NCBI GenBank assembly: GCA_016866815.1
Contig: VGKZ01000025.1
Coordinates: 1 to 12,156 of the forward strand
DNA length: 12,156 nucleotides
From: Candidatus Peregrinibacteria bacterium
GTDB taxonomy: Bacteria; Patescibacteriota; Gracilibacteria; Peribacterales; Peribacteraceae
Direction of reading: 5' to 3'
Shown in pieces: positions 7,102-11,581 of this stretch (the first letter of the stretch is position 1; every line of letters starts with the position of its first letter). The position numbers and the translations under genes were made by a program. The notes beneath the pieces were generated by a model. It worked only from the letters and a program-made list of their open reading frames with translations. It was not told where the DNA came from and did not search any database.

Positions 7102-9741
7102 TCACTTGAGCTTCGGAGTTTTGACACCGATGTACCTACTGTTCGCTTCCTTGGGCTTGATCTTGCTGTGTCGGTCCGCACTCTCGCGCACCTTGTTCAA
7201 TTTCCCGATCACAGCCCTGGCCAGAGCTTCACCACGCAGATTCTCACGCCTCAGATCGTATGCAATACGCGCATACAATGCATTTTCGTACCCCGTGGGG
7301 GCCATGCTAGCGATTGTTGTAATGCATGCCTGTGTCAGCCAACCATGTTCATCAACGTGAATCGTTATGGAATCTGCGCCTTCCTTCACGGAAATCGGCG
7401 TTACGAGTTGCGTCGATCGAACAGGCACCTGTGCAGGTGGAGTTGCATGAGCGCGACTGCCATTGGAGCTCGTGGGCCATACCGATGTATGACGCTGTCC
7501 CTCCCCCCGGTCCGACGGAACATTCATGCTTCTGCCGTTCTGCGACTGAGCAGCCTCGGCGGCCAGACGTGCACGCGTTTCCAGACGGAGACGCTGCTTC
7601 TCCATACGTCGCGCTTCTTTCGCGGCGGCATGGGGGTTGTGGAATACCAGCGGATCACCGACGAATTCCTGCCGCATATCCGCCTGCGTACGCTGCTTGC
7701 GCCTGCGAACCTGCGGTGTATCAGCGATTGGTACCGGCTCCGCAAGTCCCTGGCGCTCTTCGTCCGCCTGATACGCAAGGCCGTCGATCATAATATGCAT
7801 CGGTGACCACACTGCGTGTTCGTCCGAAACCGTGAAACCGTTCTGTTTCGCGGCACGGCGGATGTACAACTCTTTGCATTTGTGGAAATGCTGTTCGCGC
7901 ACGACGGTTCTGGCAACAGCGCGCTCCCTGGCCGAACCGGTGTCATTGCGCACGTGACCGAGACGCCCGGCTGCCTGCTCCTTTGCGTTCATCGAAATAT
8001 CATCGGCGAAATCGATGCAGTGGACATTGGGCATGGAGTGCGAGAATGCGATTTCTTCCGTCGCGACCAGAATGCGTCGCGGATCTCCCTCCTTCTTCGG
8101 CGCTTTGAACGCCTTGAGAACGTTCATCTTCCTCTCCCCGGCATCGGGGTGGAACACAAAGACTTCGACAGGGACGCCGCGCCTGGCATGTGCCAGACGT
8201 ATGCGCCGTGCATATTCATGCGCGCGGTTGTTACTGACGATGGTGACGGTATCCATGTCATGCGGCTGTTCCACGCCGAGATGTTTTGCAGTCTCGTAAT
8301 CTTCGAACAGCGACTGTTCATAGGCTTTCCATGCCTGTTCAGAACCGGCGGACGGCGGGTGTGCGGCATCACCGATGGTCGCATAGGCGATGGGTTTCAT
8401 AAGACCGAGTTCGATCATCTTCGTCCTGGAAATCGACGGTGATACATCCCAACCCTGTATTCCTTTGTCCTGCGCCGTCACGCCGACGATGACCGGCATC
8501 TTTTGGCTGGCTTCTGCAACGGTGTCACAGACCATACCGGGATTGTACTGCCCGGCTTCATCCAGAAGGAGGAGACGGCAGCGCTTCGCAAACTCCGCCA
8601 TATCCAGACGAAGATTGACACGCGAAAGAGCGGTACCGTGCACGATGGCGAACAGTGCTTCCGGATCGGGTGCGGTGGAATAGGTCGTCGGATCCGGAGC
8701 GAGATGCTTGTGCGATGCTTTGATGTGATAGCCCGGCCCCTCTTCTATGGCGTGCGCCGAGTCGCCGCGGAGACCCTCCGTATGCTCCGCACTATCATCA
8801 CGCAACTGGGCGGGATGCGGCTGCAGAACGTTCTCATCATTCGGAATCAGGACGATCTCTCCGCCTGCCAGCTGACGGAGCATCTGTAGCATCGCACTCT
8901 GTTTCGCATTCGGCTTCTTCAGAGTGTGACCTGTTTCCTCAAGATAGCAGTCGATTCTCTGCTGCACGGTCCCGGCGTCACCGGATTTCCCTTCCTCATC
9001 ACCGTCATTTCCCCGGAAGATACGGTAGAACGGATCAGCAGGTTTTGTAGGCTGTGGAAAGAGCTGGGTAAAGGTGTCGCCGTGCAGGGATGCAAGGTCT
9101 TTCCAGTATCGGTTGATATCGCTGCGCTCAACGTTGTACGGAGGCTGCAGAACGGAGAACGCCTCGCCACGGGCATTCTGCACCATGTGTTCCATACGCA
9201 TACCGATGACCGCGCCGGCGGGAACCTCCGCCGGATTCACCCCCTCCGCCTGCAGCAATGCAAGCTGCGCATTGCGGAATGCGCGCGCAATAAGACCGGT
9301 GACAAGACTTTTCCCGCTTCCGTACGGGGAACGGATGAGCAGCTTCGCGCTCCTACGGGTTCCCGTACAGATATTCAGTGCGGTCCACGCAAATAATGCC
9401 TTCTGGTGCTCCCAGAGTTCTCTGTCATTGGCGACGAACCCGTTGTGCTCCAGTTCCTCCCACACCAAAAACATGTGCTGCGTGAAGAGTTGGCTGAACT
9501 CATCCGATCCTTCGAAGCGCCGCTCCTTCCACTCTGCAAATGTATCCGCCGGACGCGCGATGTCTATCTCCTCGAAATTCTCGGTCGTCCTCGTCCACGC
9601 TTCGATGTCAGCATCCGGCAATACGTCGCGAATAACCCCTCGCATGGAAGCAAATTGCCGCTCGAAGGCCGGAGGCCCCTTCTTGCCGCCCGCTCTTGAG
9701 CGCGGAGTACGGGAAGGCTCTCGGAGTGCGTTCGGGGACAT
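7102..9741 (-). CDS. SF2 helicase-like ATPase (DEAG box), 879 aa
   Basis: Superfamily 2 helicase motifs occur in order. There is a Q-like motif LWEHQKALFAW (109-119), motif I/Walker A SPYGSGKS (138-145) and motif II DEAG (394-397, preceded by RLLLL). Motif III is probably GVTAQ (420-424). Motif IV is probably TIVSNNRAHEYARRI (500-514), motif V ILVATEEIAFSHSMPNV (557-573), and motif VI QAAGRLGHVR (589-598). The ATP-binding and arginine-finger residues are therefore present. Motifs I and II are about 250 residues apart, so an extra domain of 100 or more residues is inserted there. After the core comes a charged, low-complexity linker (about 660-775) and a compact C-terminal piece (about 778-850). 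No nuclease, methylase or Zn motif is seen. ATG 9741 is chosen for the promoter 9-38 nt upstream; ATG 9645 is an alternative. The gene is first in a two-gene operon with the HTH-repeat gene. Confidence 0.87.
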   Translation of the reverse strand: MSPNALREPSRTPRSRAGGKKGPPAFERQFASMRGVIRDVLPDADIEAWTRTTENFEEIDIARPADTFAEWKERRFEGSDEFSQLFTQHMFLVWEELEHNGFVANDRELWEHQKALFAWTALNICTGTRRSAKLLIRSPYGSGKSLVTGLIARAFRNAQLALLQAEGVNPAEVPAGAVIGMRMEHMVQNARGEAFSVLQPPYNVERSDINRYWKDLASLHGDTFTQLFPQPTKPADPFYRIFRGNDGDEEGKSGDAGTVQQRIDCYLEETGHTLKKPNAKQSAMLQMLRQLAGGEIVLIPNDENVLQPHPAQLRDDSAEHTEGLRGDSAHAIEEGPGYHIKASHKHLAPDPTTYSTAPDPEALFAIVHGTALSRVNLRLDMAEFAKRCRLLLLDEAGQYNPGMVCDTVAEASQKMPVIVGVTAQDKGIQGWDVSPSISRTKMIELGLMKPIAYATIGDAAHPPSAGSEQAWKAYEQSLFEDYETAKHLGVEQPHDMDTVTIVSNNRAHEYARRIRLAHARRGVPVEVFVFHPDAGERKMNVLKAFKAPKKEGDPRRILVATEEIAFSHSMPNVHCIDFADDISMNAKEQAAGRLGHVRNDTGSARERAVARTVVREQHFHKCKELYIRRAAKQNGFTVSDEHAVWSPMHIMIDGLAYQADEERQGLAEPVPIADTPQVRRRKQRTQADMRQEFVGDPLVFHNPHAAAKEARRMEKQRLRLETRARLAAEAAQSQNGRSMNVPSDRGEGQRHTSVWPTSSNGSRAHATPPAQVPVRSTQLVTPISVKEGADSITIHVDEHGWLTQACITTIASMAPTGYENALYARIAYDLRRENLRGEALARAVIGKLNKVRESADRHSKIKPKEANSRYIGVKTPKLK

Positions 9742-9750
9742 AGGAGAAGT

Positions 9751-9779
9751 ATCCTATGAAACACCATTCGCAATGACAA
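9751..9779 (-). promoter_or_regulatory. sigma70-type promoter of the helicase/HTH operon
   Basis: On the minus strand, TTGTCA (9779-9774, 5/6 match to -35) is followed after exactly 17 bp by TAGGAT (9756-9751, 4/6 match to -10). The -10 ends 9 nt before ATG 9741, so the predicted leader is only 2-3 nt. TAGGA (9741-9745) and TCCTA (9752-9756) form a 5-bp inverted repeat over the -10 and start. Confidence 0.6.
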
Positions 9780-9823
9780 GGATTCTCTGCACGGAAATCC
9801 TTCGACGGAGCAGTCTCGTCCTC

Positions 9824-9851
9824 TTGCATACCCCCGAACATGTTCTAGAAT
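9824..9851 (+). promoter_or_regulatory. promoter of the 158-aa gene
   Basis: TAGAAT (9846-9851) matches the -10 consensus at 5/6. A weak TTGCAT (9824-9829) lies 16 bp upstream. The -10 ends 6 nt before ATG 9858, which predicts a leaderless transcript. It is divergent from the helicase promoter, with about 45 bp between the two -35 elements. Confidence 0.5.
9836..9845. promoter_or_regulatory. perfect palindrome GAACATGTTC, possible operator
   Basis: A 10-bp perfect inverted repeat sits in the -35/-10 spacer of the 158-aa gene and abuts its -10 hexamer, in the divergent region shared with the helicase operon. The position is typical for a repressor site. It resembles, but does not match, the Gram-positive LexA box GAAC-N4-GTTC, because the spacing here is 2. 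The HTH-repeat protein of the operon is one conceivable binder (inference). Confidence 0.4.
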
Positions 9852-9857
9852 ACAGCC

Positions 9858-10334
9858 ATGCCTCCCAGGTTTCTTGCAGAGGAAGCGGGTACGGACGCAA
9901 TCAGCGACGTTTGCCGGCGGATGGAAGCGGCGCGAACAAAAGAGGAAGTGCAGAGAGTTGCGGAAAGTTTTGCCGAGGAACTTTCAAAATTCATTGCGGG
10001 TGTGGAGAGAGGATCCCCGGAAGGATTTACAGAAGGCGTTTTGATGATAGAAACCAAAGCAAGTATCGCGAACGTAGAGCCGGAAGGGCGGGATGCAACA
10101 GTAGAAGCGCTCAGAGAGATGTGCGGGGGATTACTCCTGAAGGTGAATGTGGCTCGCAGAAAGATCAAAAGTGAGAAACCAACCGACGCGGAATGGCAGC
10201 GGACTCACCAACAGGACGAAGAATATACGGATGCGGATCTGTTATTGGAAGTTTCTCCTCCGGTCATGATTGTCGATGATTCAGAGATAGTCGTATTGGG
10301 CGACGAACCCCAGGATGGCGAAAGCGTGCCCTAG
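9858..10334 (+). CDS. hypothetical 158-aa acidic protein divergent from the helicase operon
   Basis: I do not recognise the family. The N-terminal two thirds are helical and mixed-charge: about 10-50 RRMEAARTKEEVQRVAESFAE..., and about 77-105 GRDATVEALREMCGGLLLKV. The last ~50 residues are strongly acidic (QQDEEYTDADLLLEV, then VIVDDSEIVVLGDEPQDGE pattern). No signal peptide or enzyme motif is seen. The product is probably cytoplasmic. The start ATG 9858 is fixed by a -10 (TAGAAT) ending 6 nt upstream. The gene shares its upstream region with the helicase operon, so joint regulation is plausible. An acidic tail could mimic nucleic acid or mediate protein contacts, but that is speculation. Confidence 0.78.
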   Translation: MPPRFLAEEAGTDAISDVCRRMEAARTKEEVQRVAESFAEELSKFIAGVERGSPEGFTEGVLMIETKASIANVEPEGRDATVEALREMCGGLLLKVNVARRKIKSEKPTDAEWQRTHQQDEEYTDADLLLEVSPPVMIVDDSEIVVLGDEPQDGESVP

Positions 10335-10357
10335 AGCTCCATTTGTTCCGGAGCAAC

Positions 10358-10361
10358 GGAG
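10358..10361 (+). promoter_or_regulatory. Shine-Dalgarno GGAG deciding the start of the secreted protein
   Basis: GGAG lies 8 nt upstream of ATG 10370 but 20 nt upstream of the next in-frame ATG (10382), so it favours 10370. It is one of the few convincing ribosome sites in the window. Confidence 0.55.
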
Positions 10362-10369
10362 CGCGTACC

Positions 10370-10720
10370 ATGGTGGTTGCTATGCGTCTCACTCCCCGCA
10401 TCATCACAGGACTGTTCCTCGCCGCAGTGGTTCTTCTGCCTGCAGGTTCCGTATTTGCAGAGGAAGACTGTCCGGACCCCGCACTCGGTATCTACATGGT
10501 CGACCGCCTTCGGCAGGGCTTGCGTCCGACCAACCGCTGCACACGCACCAGAGCACGGTACCTCCGGAGCCTCTTCGGCGATGCGCACCGTGAATACGCA
10601 GGGAGGGTGAAACTCTACAATGAATGGCTGCGGCAGCTCGAAACCAACGACGCGATGCTGGAAACGCCTTCGACGGACGATCGGCCCATGCGACGGACGT
10701 ATAAGAAGATCAGGCGGTAA
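10370..10720 (+). CDS. small secreted protein with cleavable signal peptide
   Basis: A 116-residue product with a clear Sec signal peptide: basic start MVVAMRLTPR, hydrophobic core IITGLFLAAVVLLPAG, and likely cleavage after VFA (residue 30). The mature part (about 86 aa) has two cysteines (34 and 57) that could form a disulfide. It is otherwise basic and Arg-rich (TRTRARYLRSLFGDAHREYAG), ending in RRTYKKIRR. No family is recognised. The 36-nt gap to the upstream stop and the lack of an obvious promoter suggest that it may be read from the promoter of the 158-aa gene. A start at 10382 would give a shorter n-region. The mature protein would act outside the cytoplasmic membrane. Confidence 0.75.
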   Translation: MVVAMRLTPRIITGLFLAAVVLLPAGSVFAEEDCPDPALGIYMVDRLRQGLRPTNRCTRTRARYLRSLFGDAHREYAGRVKLYNEWLRQLETNDAMLETPSTDDRPMRRTYKKIRR

Positions 10721-10735
10721 TACCATGATTTTGGT

Positions 10736-10763
10736 TTGCCGGCAGTGACCGGATTGCTACACT
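10736..10763 (+). promoter_or_regulatory. possible promoter upstream of the tRNA-Leu region
   Basis: TTGCCG (10736-10741) and TACACT (10758-10763, 4/6) are separated by 16 bp. Transcription would begin near 10770 and run through the split remnant into the intact tRNA. No better promoter is evident immediately before the tRNA. Part of the motif recurs just before the intact tRNA: ATTGCTACACT (10754-10764) versus ATTGTTACACC (10966-10976 region). Confidence 0.3.
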
Positions 10764-10818
10764 CTCTCTGCCCGATTTGCGGGTAATGGTCTTTTTAACG
10801 CAAATGCCCAGGTGGCGA

Positions 10819-10850
10819 CCCGCCTTCGCTCAAAGCTACGGCGAGGCAAG
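10819..10850 (+). repeat. hairpin repeat inserted in the D arm of the tRNA remnant (insert 1)
   Basis: Insert 1 is a 32-nt sequence. GCCTTCGC (10822-10829) pairs with GCGAGGC (10841-10847), with one bulged T. It shares the 9-mer CCGCCTTCG (10820-10828) with insert 2 (10862-10870). Its style resembles short palindromic interspersed elements; the copy number in the genome cannot be seen here. Confidence 0.65.
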
Positions 10851-10860
10851 AATTGGTAGA

Positions 10861-10920
10861 ACCGCCTTCGTCCGCCTATGGCGGACTACGCCTGCCTGCC
10901 GGCAGGCAGGGACGGGCAGG
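10861..10920 (+). repeat. compound palindromic repeat inserted in the tRNA remnant (insert 2)
   Basis: Insert 2 is 60 nt long. It contains a perfect 6-bp hairpin TCCGCC-TAT-GGCGGA (10871-10885) and a perfect 20-bp palindrome CCTGCCTGCCGGCAGGCAGG (10891-10910). It begins with the same CCGCCTTCG as insert 1. This looks like a short non-coding mobile or REP-like element, which is inferred from structure alone. Confidence 0.7.
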
Positions 10921-10968
10921 CGCGCACGCTGGGCTTCCTATCATTCTGTTCATTCCTTCTCATCATTG

Positions 10969-11268
10969 TTACACCTTGCCCAGGTGGCGAAATTGGTAGA
11001 CGCGCACGCTTGAGGGGCGTGTGGGAGCAATCCCGTGGAGGTTCGAGTCCTCTCTTGGGCACCATAGTGAAAGTACAGGCGCATATTGTCGGTCTGCCTG
11101 TGTTTCATCGTGCATTTTCCTCTCAAGCCTCACGAGGTTTTCCTGCTCTTTCTTTGTACGTTTCTTCTTCTCCTTGAGCTTCCAATAGGCCTTCTCTTCA
11201 CCATCGTCTATGGAGTGTAGTGAGGCGAACCCCTGCGGAACTTTTTGGAGCGATTTCGAATTTCCCAT
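10969..11268 (-). CDS. doubtful 99-aa ORF whose end reads antisense through the tRNA
   Basis: From ATG 11268 the frame encodes a Lys/Glu-rich, probably coiled-coil segment (KAYWKLKEKKKRTKKEQENL..., residues about 27-50). Its last ~30 residues (CPREDSNLHGIAPTRPSSVR...) are the antisense translation of tRNA-Leu, a classic artefact. In favour: TAAAAT (11280-11275) ends 6 nt before the ATG, the same geometry as other starts here. GGAGG abuts the ATG with no spacing and cannot serve as a normal ribosome site. An in-frame TAA lies just upstream of the start. It may be a decayed gene fragment whose natural end was lost next to the tRNA. Confidence 0.28.
   Translation of the reverse strand: MGNSKSLQKVPQGFASLHSIDDGEEKAYWKLKEKKKRTKKEQENLVRLERKMHDETQADRQYAPVLSLWCPREDSNLHGIAPTRPSSVRVYQFRHLGKV
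10978..11064 (+). tRNA. tRNA-Leu (anticodon GAG), CCA encoded
   Basis: An 87-nt class II tRNA that decodes CUC/CUU. The acceptor stem pairs GCCCAGG (10978-10984) with CTTGGGC (11054-11060) through one G-U pair. The D stem is GCG/CGC with the invariant GG. The anticodon stem is CACGC/GCGTG (11005-11009 / 11017-11021) with loop TTGAGGG and anticodon GAG at 11012-11014. A long variable arm (GGGA-GCAA-TCCC) and a T arm with loop TTCGAGT follow. The discriminator A at 11061 is followed by CCA (11062-11064). The GAG anticodon with a long variable arm is diagnostic for leucine. No poly-T terminator follows. Confidence 0.97.
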
Positions 11269-11304
11269 CCTCCTATTTTATCGAAATCCTTAGGAGCGTG
11301 CTTG

Positions 11305-11334
11305 TGGACAAAAAGTCCTAGCAGGGAATATGCT
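11305..11334 (+). promoter_or_regulatory. possible promoter of the lipoprotein/RDD pair
   Basis: TGGACA (11305-11310, 5/6 to -35) and TATGCT (11329-11334, 4/6 to -10) are 18 bp apart. The -10 ends 6 nt before ATG 11341. The site is weak by itself but fits the short-leader pattern of the window. The nearby GGAC-AAAAA-GTCC is a small hairpin. Confidence 0.35.
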
Positions 11335-11340
11335 TCCATT

Positions 11341-11580
11341 ATGAAGACAATCGCCGTTGTCTCATTGGTCACACTTTTCCTTGCTGGATGTGGAGGCAGT
11401 TCCAACAGTTACTCAACTAATGAGGATGAGGAAGGATATCGAGGAAATCCATATTCAGAAGGCACAGGACACTATGCTGGCTATGAGTGGGCAGAAAGAA
11501 CAGGTGGAAGTTGTGATGGCAACTCACAATCCTTCAATGAGGGCTGTGAGGAGTACTACAGACAAATTAACCATCAATGA
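11341..11580 (+). CDS. small lipoprotein (79 aa)
   Basis: The product starts MKTIAVVSLVTLFLAGCGG: one positive residue, a hydrophobic core and a lipobox LAGC with the lipidated Cys17. It would be exported by Sec, acylated and cut before Cys17, and anchored to the membrane facing outward. The mature 63 residues are Gly/Ser/Tyr/Glu-rich and contain WAERTGGSCDGNSQSFNEGC with Cys58 and Cys69, a possible disulfide pair. The compact Trp- and Cys-bearing C-terminal module looks conserved in style, but I cannot name a family. It ends 1 nt before the RDD gene, so the two are probably cotranscribed. It lies in sequence that is clearly more AT-rich than the left part of the window. Confidence 0.82.
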   Translation: MKTIAVVSLVTLFLAGCGGSSNSYSTNEDEEGYRGNPYSEGTGHYAGYEWAERTGGSCDGNSQSFNEGCEEYYRQINHQ

Positions 11581-11581
11581 T

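Larger units (their letters stand above)
10806..10934 (+). pseudogene. split tRNA-Leu 5'-half remnant interrupted by two repeat elements
   Basis: Three blocks match the neighbouring tRNA-Leu exactly and in order. GCCCAGGTGGCGA (10806-10818) equals tRNA nucleotides 1-13. AATTGGTAGA (10851-10860) equals 14-23. CGCGCACGCT (10921-10930) equals 24-33, ending at the first base of the anticodon loop. Together that is 33 of 33 identical. The blocks are separated by inserts of 32 nt (10819-10850) and 60 nt (10861-10920). After block 3 the text goes straight to GGGC, so CTGGGC (10929-10934) can pair with the first six bases GCCCAG. The anticodon, variable arm and T arm are absent, so it cannot be a functional tRNA. 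Confidence 0.8.
10721..10977 (+). other. 257-nt stretch without a gene, holding a split tRNA half and hairpin repeats
   Basis: No credible coding region is present. Open frames here translate hairpin repeats (strings such as ACRQAGT) and then the tRNA. The stretch contains a possible promoter (10736-10763), the split tRNA-Leu-like remnant (10806-10934) and its two repeat insertions. AT-richer unique sequence (10935-10977) leads into the intact tRNA. Confidence 0.7.

Noticed and set aside
5586..7360. several 100-240 codon plus-strand frames opposite the HTH-repeat gene
   Set aside because: No recognisable motif and biased composition. The minus strand has operon spacing, a promoter and domain structure.
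9836..9845. LexA/SOS box
   Set aside because: The known Gram-positive box has GAAC and GTTC four bases apart. Here the gap is two, so I kept it only as an unnamed palindrome.
9074..10174. 366-codon plus-strand frame crossing the helicase start, the divergent promoters and the 158-aa gene
   Set aside because: It is opposite the helicase and out of frame with the 158-aa gene. Its Ser/Arg-rich composition is typical of shadow frames and there is no start signal.
10771..10797. intrinsic terminator CCCG-ATTTG-CGGG followed by TTTTT
   Set aside because: The stem has only 4 bp and the T run is about 9 nt away. It is too weak to call.
10777..11177. plus-strand frames of 78 and 99 codons across 10777-11177
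   Set aside because: They translate hairpin repeats and the tRNA itself (strings like ACRQAGT, QVAKLVDAHA), a well-known artefact of such repeats.
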